Below, piece after piece: positions 46,052 through 58,261 of a stretch of 64,000 nucleotides of DNA. Below the pieces are notes generated by a model. The model was not told the origin of the DNA and did not search any database. It saw only the letters and a program-made list of their open reading frames with translations. Location: positions 62,001 to 126,000 of the forward strand of contig CAWDHW010000005.1 in assembly GCA_963802205.1 (NCBI GenBank), given 5' to 3'. Numbering within the stretch: the first letter of the stretch is position 1; every line of letters begins with the position of its first letter. Origin of the DNA: DYRB01 sp963802205. GTDB taxonomy: Bacteria; Pseudomonadota; Gammaproteobacteria; Chromatiales; Chromatiaceae. Position numbers and translations under genes: made by a program.

Positions 46052-47986
46052 TCACTCCAGATTCGACCCCTCCGCCATGGGCTTACGCTCGACCTTGGCA
46101 CGCGACTCCAGGTCTGCCACCAGGTGCTGATAGCCCTGCGAACCGATGGCCTGGGTGATCGCCTGCCCCTGCTGGAGCCGTGCAGGTTCCGCAGTTGCCG
46201 CCGGGTCGCCGTCAGTCACCGCGGACACCACCACCAGGGCGGCCCCGTCGGGAAGGGTTGCAACCCCGCTCACAGGCCTGCTTCCCACCTGGCCGCCCAC
46301 GGGACGCGGCAGGGTGAAGGCGACATCGCGCACTGGCGTCGGGACCTTGGCCTCGCTTCGTGTCACAGCGCCTGGCTGACTCAGGGTGAAGGCCCCTGCG
46401 ATCTCCGCCAGCGGCGTGCCCGTCAGCAGGCGCGCTTGCAGGGCCCTGGCCTCCGTCAGGGCCGCCGCCTGGGCACGCTCCGTGCGCAGGGCGGTGACGA
46501 TGTCGCCGCGGACCTGCTCCAGTGGCTTGGCCGTAGCCTCCCGGTGATCCAGAACCCGCAGAACCACCGCCTGCATGCGGTCCTTCTGGGGCTCGATCAG
46601 CTCACTGTTGACCCCCTGGCGGACCAAGTCGTCGCTGAAGGCGGCGTTGAGGACCTTCGGGCTGGCAAAGACACCCTCTCCCCCACCCCGAGGGATCCAG
46701 TCGCTGGTCTGTACCTCAAGGCCCAACTGCTGCGCCGCCGAGGCGAGGCTGTCCGGCGTCTCGTAGACCAAGGTGGCCAGGCGCTCGGACAGGTCGAAGA
46801 AGCGGGAGGACGACTCCTGCTTGCCAACCTCGGCGGCAAGCTGGGCCTTGACCTCGTCGAAGGGCTTGATGCTGGCAGGGAGGATCTCGGTAGTCTCGAT
46901 CAGGTGGTAACCGAAGCGGCTGCGAACCGGCTCGCTGACTTGACCCAGGTCGAGGGCGAAGGCGGTCTGCTCGAAGGCAGGGTCCATAACCCCGCGCCCA
47001 AACGCGCCCAAATCGCCACCCCGGGTCTTGCTCCCAGGGTCCTGCGAGACCTCCTTGGCGACGGCGGCGAAGTTCTCGCCCTTTATGATGCGCTCACGAG
47101 CAGCCTCGATCCCGGCCTTGGCCTGGACATCCGCCGTCGCGTCCGCACCGGTGGGCACGGCGAGCAGAATGTGCCGGGCGCGCCGGCGCTCGGGCTGCCC
47201 GAACTGCTCCGGATGGGCGTCATAGGCCTCGCGCAGTTTCGCGTCACTGGGGGTTGCAATTCCGGGTAGGTGCTCGGCATCCAGGAGCAGGTACTCAACC
47301 TTGACCTGCTCGGGGTCCTGGAAGCGGTCCGCGTTGGCCTCGAAATAGCGTGCGATCTCCTCCTCAGCGATGGGCTCATCGGAGCCAAAGGCCGCGGCTG
47401 GCAGGGTCAGGTAGCTCAGGTCGCGCTTTTGGCCCGTGAGGCGCAGGGCCTCGTTCAACTCGCGGTCTGTGACGACCTCGCTGGCCACTAGGGCGCGCGC
47501 GAGTTGAGTGGCGAGCAGACGCTGGCGGAGTCGATCCTCAAACTGGGCCGGAACCATCCCAGCCTGTCGCAGCCGGGTCTCGTAGACACCTTTATCAAAA
47601 CGTCCGGCGATCTGGAAGGATGGGTCGGACAGGACCGTGAGGCGCACCTCCTGGTCGGAGGCCCGCATTCCAAGGGTCCGGGAGGTCTCAAGAACCAGGT
47701 GCTCGCGGATCATGTCGTCGAGCACCTCGCGACGCAGCTGGTTGTCGTCGAACAGCTCCGGGCGATAGGACGCACCGAGGCGCTCCCGCAGCTCTGTCCG
47801 GGTGCGCTGGAAGCGCTGGTCAAGGTCGCGCTGGGTAATCTCGACCCCGTCCACCGTCGCGGCAATCGGCTCGGCGTTGACCCCCACGTAGGATTGAATG
47901 CCCCACAGGGCGAACGGGACGCTGATGAGCCCGACAATGAGCCAGGCGATCCATCCCTGGGCCCTTTCTCTGATGGCCTGAAGCAT
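46052..47986 (-). CDS. ppiD: Periplasmic folding chaperone / peptidyl-prolyl isomerase PpiD
   Basis: A 644-residue protein with one N-terminal membrane anchor (residues 12-32, WIAWLIVGLISVPFALWGI). A SurA-like chaperone segment follows (DGVEITQRDLDQRFQRTRTE). One parvulin domain (about 262-360) contains RRARHILLAVP, DPGSKTRGGDLGAFGRGVMD and PVRSRFGYHLIE. The remaining C-terminal half resembles PpiD chaperone regions. It helps outer-membrane protein folding at the inner-membrane face. Position after hupB and two tRNA genes is conserved in gammaproteobacteria. Confidence 0.92.
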   Translation of the reverse strand: MLQAIRERAQGWIAWLIVGLISVPFALWGIQSYVGVNAEPIAATVDGVEITQRDLDQRFQRTRTELRERLGASYRPELFDDNQLRREVLDDMIREHLVLETSRTLGMRASDQEVRLTVLSDPSFQIAGRFDKGVYETRLRQAGMVPAQFEDRLRQRLLATQLARALVASEVVTDRELNEALRLTGQKRDLSYLTLPAAAFGSDEPIAEEEIARYFEANADRFQDPEQVKVEYLLLDAEHLPGIATPSDAKLREAYDAHPEQFGQPERRRARHILLAVPTGADATADVQAKAGIEAARERIIKGENFAAVAKEVSQDPGSKTRGGDLGAFGRGVMDPAFEQTAFALDLGQVSEPVRSRFGYHLIETTEILPASIKPFDEVKAQLAAEVGKQESSSRFFDLSERLATLVYETPDSLASAAQQLGLEVQTSDWIPRGGGEGVFASPKVLNAAFSDDLVRQGVNSELIEPQKDRMQAVVLRVLDHREATAKPLEQVRGDIVTALRTERAQAAALTEARALQARLLTGTPLAEIAGAFTLSQPGAVTRSEAKVPTPVRDVAFTLPRPVGGQVGSRPVSGVATLPDGAALVVVSAVTDGDPAATAEPARLQQGQAITQAIGSQGYQHLVADLESRAKVERKPMAEGSNLE

Positions 47987-48073
47987 GGGCTGAAACCCCT
48001 GTTATTCTGGGTTGAGTCTATTCGTCAGAAATAAAAACGGGGTATCCGGATTGGATACCCCGCAATTTGCAAT

Positions 48074-48150
48074 TGGCGGAGTGGACGGGACTCGAACCCG
48101 CGACCCCCGGCGTGACAGGCCGGTATTCTAACCAACTGAACTACCACTCC
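48074..48150 (-). tRNA. tRNA-Asp (GTC)
   Basis: The 77-base cloverleaf starts GGAGTGGTAGTTCAG and ends CCACTCCGCCA, with CCA encoded. The anticodon loop CCTGTCACGC carries GTC, and the T arm GGGTTCGAGTCC is canonical. It closely resembles E. coli tRNA-Asp and lies 8 bases from tRNA-Val. Confidence 0.97.
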
Positions 48151-48158
48151 ATTAAATC

Positions 48159-48234
48159 TGGTGGGTGCTGCAGGGATCGAACCTGCGACCCTCGCCTTGT
48201 AAGGGCGATGCTCTCCCAGCTGAGCTAAGCACCC
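48159..48234 (-). tRNA. tRNA-Val (TAC)
   Basis: The 76-base sequence starts GGGTGCTTAGCTCAGC and ends GCACCCACCA, with CCA encoded. The anticodon loop CCTTACAAGG carries TAC. The T arm AGGTTCGATCC is canonical. It is probably transcribed together with tRNA-Asp. Confidence 0.97.
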
Positions 48235-48300
48235 TATCCGGGGTACTTGAGGGCCCACATTGTAAACGGCCCTGTAGAACCAAGCCCCGCCGAAGAACCG

Positions 48301-48573
48301 TTACTGTATCGCATCCTTCAGGGCTTTTCCAGCCTTGAATGCGGGGGACTTGGAGGCGCCGATGGCAATGGTCTCTCCGGTCTTGGGATTGCGTCCCGTA
48401 CGGGCGGCACGCTTCTTCACTGCGAAGGTGCCGAATCCGATCAGCGACACCGTTCTGTCCTCTTTCAGCTCAGCCGCGATGGCGTCGGTCATGGCCTCGA
48501 CGGCACGGCCAGCTGCTGCCTTAGAAATGTCCGCCGCCTCGGCTACCTTCTCAATGAGATCCGATTTGTTCAT
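48301..48573 (-). CDS. hupB: DNA-binding protein HU-beta
   Basis: A 90-residue histone-like protein starting MNKSDLIEKVAEAA, with the beta-arm motif GRNPKTGETIAI and C-terminal helix AFKAGKALKDAI. It binds and bends DNA as a homo- or heterodimer. It lies directly after lon, as in E. coli and Pseudomonas, with its own GGGGG ribosome site, and is followed by tRNA-Val and tRNA-Asp. Confidence 0.96.
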   Translation of the reverse strand: MNKSDLIEKVAEAADISKAAAGRAVEAMTDAIAAELKEDRTVSLIGFGTFAVKKRAARTGRNPKTGETIAIGASKSPAFKAGKALKDAIQ

Positions 48574-48731
48574 TTATCCCCCGTTTGGTCCAGAGTTCGC
48601 TCAACCCGACACATCGAGCTTGGTATTTCACACTACCGCGGGGCTTTATATCGGTCCCCCCCAAGACTGTCAAGCGGCCCCAATGGGTACAGGCGTACTC
48701 CCCCACCACCCAGCCCGACGCCGGGTTCGGG

Positions 48732-51194
<2,463 letters not shown>

Positions 51195-51332
51195 AGAAAC
51201 CTTTACTCAACCTTTGAGGACGACCCGCGCCAAGCGGGCCAACCGAGACTACCGGGGTAACCTGGGGGTGTGGCCGGTCTGGTGCCCGGGCAGCCCCCTG
51301 ATCGTCCCCGATATCGAGAAACTCAGAGTGCT

Positions 51333-51360
51333 AGGTTGGGTTCACGCGGCCCAGTTCAAC
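51333..51360 (-). promoter_or_regulatory. Candidate heat-shock (sigma-32) promoter of lon
   Basis: On the minus strand GTTGAA (51360-51355) and CCCAACCT (51340-51333) are 14 bases apart. This fits the sigma-32 pattern CTTGAA-N13/14-CCCCATNT with two changes. It lies in the clpX-lon gap, about 140 bases before the lon ATG. Lon is under heat-shock control in related bacteria; the site is a sequence match only. Confidence 0.45.
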
Positions 51361-51461
51361 CGGGACGCCAAGTGGGCAGCCTGCAAGGACGGTGGAGCAC
51401 CCGGGGGACGGGAACCCAGGGGGCTGGCCGACCCGGGAAGAACCCTGGGTCAGGCCGCAGC

Positions 51462-52733
51462 CTACTCGGAGGCAGCCTGCTTTTCGATCCCGTCGAAGAT
51501 GATGTAAGGAGGGTTTTCCCCGGCGATGACGGAGGCATCCACCACCACCTTACTGACGTGGTCCATGGACGGCAGGTCGTACATGATGTCCAGCAGGACC
51601 TGCTCCATGATGGTCCTTAAGCCCCGGGCACCTGTCTTGCGCTCCATTGCCTTGTGGGAAATGGACTTGAGGGCGTCGTCGCGCAGTTCGAGATCGCACC
51701 CTTCCATCTGGAACAGCCGCTGGTACTGCTTGGCCAGGGCGTTCTTGGGCTCGGTCAGGATGCGCATCAGGGCCTGCTCGTCGAGTTCCTCGAGGGTCGC
51801 CACAACCGGCAGCCGTCCGACGAACTCCGGGATCAGGCCATAGCCGATCAGGTCCTCTGGCTCGACCTCGGCGAGAATCTGACCGATCTTCTTGGAGTTG
51901 TCCTTGCTGTGGACCTCAGCGGAGAAGCCGATTCCACCCTTCTTGGAGCGGTTACGCACCACCTTGTCCAGCCCGGCGAAGGCCCCGCCGACGATGAACA
52001 GAATGTTGGAGGTATCCACTTGCAGGAACTCCGTCTGCGGATGCTTGCGCCCGCCTTGGGGCGGCACCGAGGCGATGGTCCCCTCGATCAGCTTGAGCAG
52101 GGCCTGTTGCACGCCCTCGCCCGACACGTCTCGGGTAATGGACGGGTTATCGGACTTGCGGGAGATCTTGTCGATCTCGTCGATGTAGACGATCCCGGTC
52201 TGGGCCTTCTCGACATCGTAGTCGCACTTCTGCAACAGCTTTTGGATGATGTTCTCGACGTCCTCACCCACATAGCCCGCCTCGGTCAGGGTCGTAGCGT
52301 CGGCGATGGTAAAGGGGACGTTTAGCAGGCGCGCCAGGGTCTCCGCCAGCAGGGTCTTGCCCGATCCGGTGGGGCCGATGAGCAGGATATTGCTCTTGGC
52401 GATCTCAACCTCGTCCTTGGCATCCGCCGCCTCCATGCGCTTATAGTGATTGTAGACGGCCACCGACAGGACCTTCTTGGCCTTCTCCTGGCCGATGACA
52501 TACTGGTCAAGCATATCGTTGATGGTGCGGGGCTTTGGGAGCTTGCTGGTGGCCTCGCCGACGCCCTCCTGCATCTCCTCGCGGATGATATCGTTACAGA
52601 GCTCGACGCACTCGTCGCAGATGAAGACCGAAGGGCCGGCGATCAGCTTGCGGACCTCATGCTGGCTCTTGCCGCAAAAGGAACAGTACAGGAGCTTGCC
52701 TTCATCGCTCTTGCCGTGGCTATGTCCACTCAT
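51462..52733 (-). CDS. clpX: ATP-dependent Clp protease ATP-binding subunit ClpX
   Basis: A 423-residue AAA+ unfoldase. Its N-terminal zinc-binding domain has Cys17, Cys20, Cys39 and Cys42. Walker A is GPTGSGKTLLAETLA near residue 120, Walker B is VYIDEIDKI, and the pore loop is in the GYVGEDVE region. It selects and unfolds substrates for ClpP. The gene lies about 200 bp after clpP on the minus strand. Confidence 0.97.
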   Translation of the reverse strand: MSGHSHGKSDEGKLLYCSFCGKSQHEVRKLIAGPSVFICDECVELCNDIIREEMQEGVGEATSKLPKPRTINDMLDQYVIGQEKAKKVLSVAVYNHYKRMEAADAKDEVEIAKSNILLIGPTGSGKTLLAETLARLLNVPFTIADATTLTEAGYVGEDVENIIQKLLQKCDYDVEKAQTGIVYIDEIDKISRKSDNPSITRDVSGEGVQQALLKLIEGTIASVPPQGGRKHPQTEFLQVDTSNILFIVGGAFAGLDKVVRNRSKKGGIGFSAEVHSKDNSKKIGQILAEVEPEDLIGYGLIPEFVGRLPVVATLEELDEQALMRILTEPKNALAKQYQRLFQMEGCDLELRDDALKSISHKAMERKTGARGLRTIMEQVLLDIMYDLPSMDHVSKVVVDASVIAGENPPYIIFDGIEKQAASE

Positions 52734-52930
52734 CTCGGGGGGGTCTCCAGGGTGTCAGGTGTGCCGGTCGCCGGGGGAGCATCCGGGGCCCCAGGGACGC
52801 CTGAGTGGGGCCGCGGTCTGGCGCGAAGTAGTCCCCAGCGCTGCCGCCAAAGGACTGCGCAAAGGGTGACCATCATAGCGGTTTACGGCGCGATGGCAAC
52901 CGCGAGCGGGAGAACCGCCCGCGCTGGGAC

Positions 52931-53617
52931 TTACTTCTTTTCCGCGTGGACCTTGTCCATGTGAGGTTTAGTCGTGGGGGACTTGTCGATGGGGCCACGC
53001 TCGTCCAGGACCTTGTCGATCAGCCCGTACTCCACCGCCGCCTGGCCACCCATGAAGTTGTCGCGCTCGGTGTCCAGGGCGATCTTCTCCACCGGCTGCC
53101 CGGTGTGGCGTGCCAGAATCTGGTTGAGCTGGTCGCGGATCAGCAGAATCTCGCGGGCATGGATGTCGATGTCCGTCGCCTGCCCTGAGAAGCCACCCAG
53201 TGGCTGATGAATCATCATGCGGGTGTGGGGCAGGCAGAAGCGCTTGCCCGCCGCCCCGCCCGCCAGCAGCAGGGCACCCATGCTCGCCGCCTGGCCGACG
53301 CACATGGTGCTCACATCCGGGCGAATGAAGCGCATGGTGTCATAGATGGCGAGCCCGGCAGTGACCGAGCCTCCGGGGGAGTTGATGTAGAGGTGAATGT
53401 CCTTGTCGGGGTTCTCCGACTCCAGGAACAGGAGCTGGGCCACGATCAGGTTGGCCACATGATCCTCCACGGGGCCGACCAGAAAGACGACTCGCTCCTT
53501 GAGCAGCCGGGAAAAGATGTCGAAGGAGCGCTCGCCGCGGGCGGTCTGCTCGATGACGATGGGCACCAGCCCAAGCCCCCTGGGCTCCCAATCGGAATGT
53601 CCTGACCTTCCACTCAT
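52931..53617 (-). CDS. clpP: ATP-dependent Clp protease proteolytic subunit
   Basis: A 228-residue serine peptidase with the catalytic triad Ser112 (GQAASMGALL), His137 (RMMIHQPLGG) and Asp186 (LDTERDNFM), matching E. coli S111, H136 and D185. It forms the tetradecameric chamber used by ClpX. The C-terminus is about 20 residues longer than in E. coli and charged (KSPTTKPHMDKVHAEKK). It lies between tig and clpX. Confidence 0.97.
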   Translation of the reverse strand: MSGRSGHSDWEPRGLGLVPIVIEQTARGERSFDIFSRLLKERVVFLVGPVEDHVANLIVAQLLFLESENPDKDIHLYINSPGGSVTAGLAIYDTMRFIRPDVSTMCVGQAASMGALLLAGGAAGKRFCLPHTRMMIHQPLGGFSGQATDIDIHAREILLIRDQLNQILARHTGQPVEKIALDTERDNFMGGQAAVEYGLIDKVLDERGPIDKSPTTKPHMDKVHAEKK

Positions 53618-53685
53618 GGCCTGACTACCTCGCTGATGAAGCGCCGCGTGGATGCGACCTTGGCTTGAAGGGTACGGGGACCACC

Positions 53686-54973
53686 TTAGCGGCTGGCCTC
53701 CGTCAACTCCTGGAAGGACATTGGCTCGTCCTCGACTCGGGCCTCGCCCAGGGCCCAGTCCACCATCTGGTCCTCCAGAACCATGGTCTCAAACGGGGAC
53801 AAACGGTCCTTGTTGGCATAGAAGTACTCCACTACCTCCGACGGGTCCTCATAGGTCGAGGCCATCTCCTCTACCGCGGCGCGCACCCGGCCGCGGTCCA
53901 CCACGATGCCATTGCGCTTGACCACCTCGGCGATGATCAGTCCTAGGGCCACACGGCGCTTGGCGGACTCTTCGAACAGAGCATCCGGCAACTGGATGTC
54001 GGTGGCGCCGGCCTTCTGGCGGGTCTGCTCGCGCAGGGCATTGATCTCCTGGCGTACCAAGGTCCCAGGCACCGTGATTGGGTTGGCCGCCAGCAGGGCG
54101 TCCATCACCTGATTCTTCAGGTGGCCCTGAATCCGCTGCCGCAGCTCGCGTTCCATGTTGGCGCGCACGTCGCTGCGAAAACGCTCGACATCGCCGTCGG
54201 CCACACCGAAGGCACGCGCAAGCTCCGCATCGATCTCCGGCAAGACAGGGGCCTCGACCGCCGTGACCGCGACCTCGAAGGTCACCGGCTTGCCGGCCAG
54301 GTGCGCCGCCTGATAATCCGCGGGGAAGGTCAGGTCCAGTGTGCGGGACTCCCCGGCGACCACACCGATCAGGCCCTCCTCGAAGCCCGGAATCAGGCGC
54401 CCGGCGCCCAACTCGATGGGGCTGTCCTTGGCCGTGGCCCCGGGGACCTCCGTCGCCGTCGACGGTCCCGGTGAACGATGCCATGACCCGGTCGCCGCTC
54501 TCGGCGGGACGCTCCACCCTGACCCAGGTCTTGCGCTGCTCGCGCAGGCGATCCAGCATGGCCGCGAGGTCGGCGTCCTGCACCTCAGCACTCGGCCGGC
54601 GGATCACCGCATCGGCAATGGACCCCAGTTCGAAGGACGGCAGAACATCGAAGATCGCGGTATATCCGTACTTGCCGCCATCGTCGATGGTCGGCACGAT
54701 GCGGGGCGCACCCGCCGGGCGCAGGTTCTGCTGGGCAACGGCCTCGGCGAAGCTCGATTGAACCAGATCGCCGAAGGCCTCACTGCGCACCTTACCGCCG
54801 AAGCGCTGGCGCAGGACCTTGAGCGGGATCTTGCCGGGGCGAAACCCCGCAATACGCGCGGTGCGCGCTACCTGCTGGAGCCGGTTGGCCACCTCGGCCT
54901 CGAACTGCTCCGCCGACAGGCCCACTGTCATGCGCCGCTCCAGACCCTCGCCGCTTTCCACTGACACTTGCAT
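53686..54973 (-). CDS. tig: Trigger factor, with one apparent frameshift
   Basis: Trigger factor binds the ribosome exit and assists folding of nascent chains. The ribosome-binding signature GFRPGKIPLKVLRQRFG lies near residue 42. The PPIase domain then spans a frame change. The first frame ends in sense near 54452, and the second continues with IELGAGRLIPGFEEGLIGV and the C-terminal chaperone domain to TEASR. One extra C near 54450 (minus strand GACGGAGG instead of GACGAGG) explains the break; correction gives TVDGDEVPGATAKDS. The repaired product is about 428 residues, normal for the family. A sequencing error is likely. Confidence 0.93.
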
Positions 54974-55183
54974 CGCTCTAGTCTCCACCCGCGGGCCTGG
55001 CCCGTCGCCGCCGTTCAGATTGCCATTGCTCGAACCGCTCGCCGTGGCCGACCGGGTTCGGCCACCGCAAAGCCATATAGTATAGCGGGTCCCGCCCGGC
55101 GGTTCCAAACCTGAAGCCGAGGGAGCCGAGGTCGGGCGGGGTGATCGGCCGCGGCCCGCGCCGTCGGATAGCCAGACGCATGG

Positions 55184-56791
55184 CTACCTAGTCGCGGCGG
55201 GGTCAGGCGCGGCAGACGGTATATCGACTCCGCGCTCCAGTTCCCCCTGCCGACGCAACTCGCGCTTGAGAATCTTGCCGGCGGCGTTCTTGGGTAGGGC
55301 CTCGCGAATCAGGATGCGGCGCGGGACCTCGTGGCGCCCCAGGCGCGCACGGCACCAGTCGCGCAGAGCCGCCGGGGCCAGCGTGGTCCCGGATTTGGCG
55401 ACCACATAGGCGATAGGCAACTCCCCGTGCAATGGGTGAGGCTCGGCGACTACCGCCGCCTCCGCCAGGTCCGGGTGCTGGTAGAGGGCCTCCTCGATGA
55501 CCCGTGGGTAGACGTTCATCCCGTTGGTGATGATCAGATCCTTTATGCGGTCCACCAGGTAGAAGTACCCGTCCGGGTCGCGCCAGCCGAGGTCACCGGT
55601 ACGGAACCAGTCGCCGAAGAAGCAGGCAGCCGTCTCTTCCGGCAGGCCCCAGTAGCCGCGCATGACGTTGGGGCCGCGCACGCAGACCTCACCGTGCTCG
55701 CCGTCTGGGAGGGTGCCGCCGTCGGGACCGGCGATGCGCATGGCAACCCCGGGTATTGCGGGTCCCACGGAGCCCGGTTTGCGCGGGCCCGCACCGGGGT
55801 TGACGCAGGTCACGGGTGAGCACTCGGTCGGCCCGTCGCCCTCCAGGAGCGGAATGCCGAAGCGTGCCTCGAACCCGGCCATGACCGCCTGTGGCATGGC
55901 CGCCCCGCCGCAGACGCACAGGCGAACCCCTTGCCATTGTGCGACGGCGATCTCGTCCAGACGCAGCAACAGGGCATACATGCTGGGGACGCCGAGGAAG
56001 ACCGTGGCCCCGTGGTCGGCGATGGCGGCGCTCACCGCTCGCGGGTCGAAGCGCAGCACCGGGATCAGGCTCAGGCCATGGAGCAGGGGCATGAGCATGC
56101 CCACGGTGGCGGCAAAGGCATGGAACATGGGCAGGACCACCAGGATGCGGTCCCGCCCAGGGGTGAGGTCCAGGGCCTGCATCACGGCGCCTGTATTGGC
56201 GACCAGGTTGTTGTGGCTGAGCATGGCCCCCTTGGGGCGACCGGTGGTCCCGGACGTGTAGAGGATGGCGGCCAGGTCCTCGGCCGGGTCAAGGCCCAGC
56301 ACCGGCGACGGCAACCCGCTCGCGGTCATGTCCTGAAATCCTGCCTCTCCGGGCCCAGGGTCGGCACCGATGCGCACCCGCAGCCGGACTGCCGGGGCCT
56401 CGCCCAGGGCCGCGGCGGCGGGCTCGGCCAGGATTGCGTGGTAACAAAGCGCGGCGGCCCCGGCGTCGCGCAGGATGAAGCCGACCTCCAGGGGATTGAG
56501 CATCAGGTTGATGGGGACCACGCAGGCCCCCGCCTTGAGGATACCGAGATAGGCGATGACGAACTCAGCACTGTTGGGGCAATAGAGCGCAACGCGTTCC
56601 CCGGGCTGAATACCCGCCGCGGCGAGGGAGCCCGCGACCCCGTCCGAGGCGACGTCCAGGGCGGCGAAGCTCAGGTCCCGCCCGCCGCCTACCACCACCA
56701 GGGCCTGAGCCCAGCGGCGGGCGGTGACCCGGAAGCGCTCAGGGATGGTTTGGACGTCGGTGTCGGTCGGGCTCAAGGTGTCGGTCCGCAA
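55184..56791 (-). CDS. Long-chain acyl-CoA synthetase (AMP-forming)
   Basis: A 535-residue ANL-superfamily enzyme. It has the AMP-binding signature YTSGTTGRPKGAML, then the A5 motif (EGDGPTECSPVTCV; usually YGLTE), TGDLGWRDPDGYFYL, DRIKDLIITNGMNVYP and the catalytic-Lys region NAAGKILKRELR. It activates a carboxylic acid, probably a fatty acid, with ATP and CoA. The apparent start is TTG 56791 with AGGAC 7 bases upstream; that site lies in a dispersed repeat. The gene is not linked to beta-oxidation genes. Confidence 0.83.
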   Translation of the reverse strand: MRTDTLSPTDTDVQTIPERFRVTARRWAQALVVVGGGRDLSFAALDVASDGVAGSLAAAGIQPGERVALYCPNSAEFVIAYLGILKAGACVVPINLMLNPLEVGFILRDAGAAALCYHAILAEPAAAALGEAPAVRLRVRIGADPGPGEAGFQDMTASGLPSPVLGLDPAEDLAAILYTSGTTGRPKGAMLSHNNLVANTGAVMQALDLTPGRDRILVVLPMFHAFAATVGMLMPLLHGLSLIPVLRFDPRAVSAAIADHGATVFLGVPSMYALLLRLDEIAVAQWQGVRLCVCGGAAMPQAVMAGFEARFGIPLLEGDGPTECSPVTCVNPGAGPRKPGSVGPAIPGVAMRIAGPDGGTLPDGEHGEVCVRGPNVMRGYWGLPEETAACFFGDWFRTGDLGWRDPDGYFYLVDRIKDLIITNGMNVYPRVIEEALYQHPDLAEAAVVAEPHPLHGELPIAYVVAKSGTTLAPAALRDWCRARLGRHEVPRRILIREALPKNAAGKILKRELRRQGELERGVDIPSAAPDPAATR

Positions 56792-56796
56792 AAAGT

Positions 56797-56837
56797 CCTG
56801 TTAATCCTTAGAAACCCTGTTAATCCTGCCCCATTAT
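56797..56837. repeat. Dispersed repeat with CCTGTTAATCCT units
   Basis: CCTGTTAATCCT occurs at 56797-56808 and 56816-56827. The tail TAATCCTGCCCCATTAT resembles 45960-45976 between fabI and ppiD. It occupies the hemN to acyl-CoA-synthetase gap and contributes the ribosome site of the latter. Confidence 0.5.
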
Positions 56838-56868
56838 CCCCAGACTGCTCCAGCACCCGGGCCTTGCC

Positions 56869-58254
56869 TCAGATGACCTTGGAGAAGCCCACGGGCCCGG
56901 TCTTGGTGGCCAGGTAGGCGTCGAAGACCATGCAGATGTTGCGGATCAGGAGCCGCCCCCGGGGCAGGACCCGGATAGCCTCCGCGTCCACCTCCAGCAA
57001 CCCATCCGCCGCCATGGCGTTGAGCTTGTGCAGATCGGCGGCAAAATAGTCCGGGAAGGCAATCCCCCAGACCTGCTCCACCTCCGCGAAGGACAACTCG
57101 AAGTGACAGATCAGTCGGGTGATGACATCCCGGCGGATCTCGTCGTCGCGGCTCAACGCAATCCCGCGGAAGACCGCCAGGTGCCCTGCGTCGATGCGGG
57201 CGTAATAATCGTCGATGCCGCGTTCGTTCTGGGCATAGGTGTTGCCGACCTTGCCGATGGAGGTCATGCCGATGCCGATCAGGTCACAATCGGCGTGGGT
57301 CGAGTACCCCTGGAAGTTGCGGTACAGGGTCCGGTTGCGCTGGGCCAGGGCGAGCTCGTCGTCCGGGCGGGCAAAGTGATCCATGCCGATATAGACGTAG
57401 CCCGCTTGGGTGAGGCGGTCTATGGTCTCTTGGAGGATCTGGAGCTTGACATCCGGGCGCGGCAGTTCGGCCTCGTCGATGCGGCGCTGGGGCTTGAAGC
57501 GCTCCGGAAGGTGGGCGTAGTTAAAGACCGACAGGCGCTCCGGAGCGAATTCGACGATCCGGTCCAGGGTCCGACCAAAGGAGGCCACCGTCTGTCGCGG
57601 CAACCCGTACATCAGGTCCACGCTCACCGAGCGGAACCCCTGAGCACGGGCGGCCTCCAGCACGGCCAAGGTCTGAGCCTCACTCTGGATGCGGTTGACC
57701 GCCTGCTGGACGCTGGGTTCGAAGTCCTGGACACCCAGGCTCATGCGGTTGAAACCCAGGCGCCGCAGCAAGGCGACGCTGTCGGCATCGGCCTCACGCG
57801 GGTCGATCTCGATGGAAAACTCCCCCACCGTGTCGTCGGCAAGGTTGAAGTGGCGCCGGGTCACATCCATCAGCTCCGCCATCTGGTCGCGGCTGATGAA
57901 GGTCGGGGTCCCACCGCCCCAGTGAAGCTGCTCCACAATACGGTCGCGGTCGAACAGCTTGGCCTGAAGTTCAAGTTCCCGGTAAACCCGATCAAGGTAC
58001 GGCTGGGCGAGGCTGCGATCTTTTGTGGCAAGCTTGCTGCAGGCGCAGTAGAAGCAGACGGTGTCGCAAAACGGGATGTGGAAATACAGTGACAGGGGCC
58101 GGCGACTTTCGTTTGTGGCGACACAGGCGGCGCGGTAGGCGGCCTCGTCGAAGCCCGAGTGGAACTCCACCGCCGTGGGGTAAGAGGTATAGCGCGGACC
58201 GCTCTGGTCGTAGCGCCGGATCAGGTCAAGGTCGTAGGCGATGCCTTGGTCCAT
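56869..58254 (-). CDS. hemN: Oxygen-independent coproporphyrinogen III oxidase
   Basis: A 461-residue radical-SAM enzyme with the iron-sulfur motif CDTVCFYC (Cys63, Cys67, Cys70; E. coli 62, 66, 69). GGGTPTFIS, the dimer region and the HemN C-terminal domain follow. It decarboxylates coproporphyrinogen III anaerobically for heme and bacteriochlorophyll synthesis, consistent with a phototrophic anaerobe. ATG 58254 starts MDQGIAYDLDLIRRYDQSG, close to known HemN N-termini. The long upstream frame is the neighbour's sequence. It lies 7 bp after a small conserved gene. Confidence 0.95.
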   Translation of the reverse strand: MDQGIAYDLDLIRRYDQSGPRYTSYPTAVEFHSGFDEAAYRAACVATNESRRPLSLYFHIPFCDTVCFYCACSKLATKDRSLAQPYLDRVYRELELQAKLFDRDRIVEQLHWGGGTPTFISRDQMAELMDVTRRHFNLADDTVGEFSIEIDPREADADSVALLRRLGFNRMSLGVQDFEPSVQQAVNRIQSEAQTLAVLEAARAQGFRSVSVDLMYGLPRQTVASFGRTLDRIVEFAPERLSVFNYAHLPERFKPQRRIDEAELPRPDVKLQILQETIDRLTQAGYVYIGMDHFARPDDELALAQRNRTLYRNFQGYSTHADCDLIGIGMTSIGKVGNTYAQNERGIDDYYARIDAGHLAVFRGIALSRDDEIRRDVITRLICHFELSFAEVEQVWGIAFPDYFAADLHKLNAMAADGLLEVDAEAIRVLPRGRLLIRNICMVFDAYLATKTGPVGFSKVI

Positions 58255-58261
58255 GAGCGCG

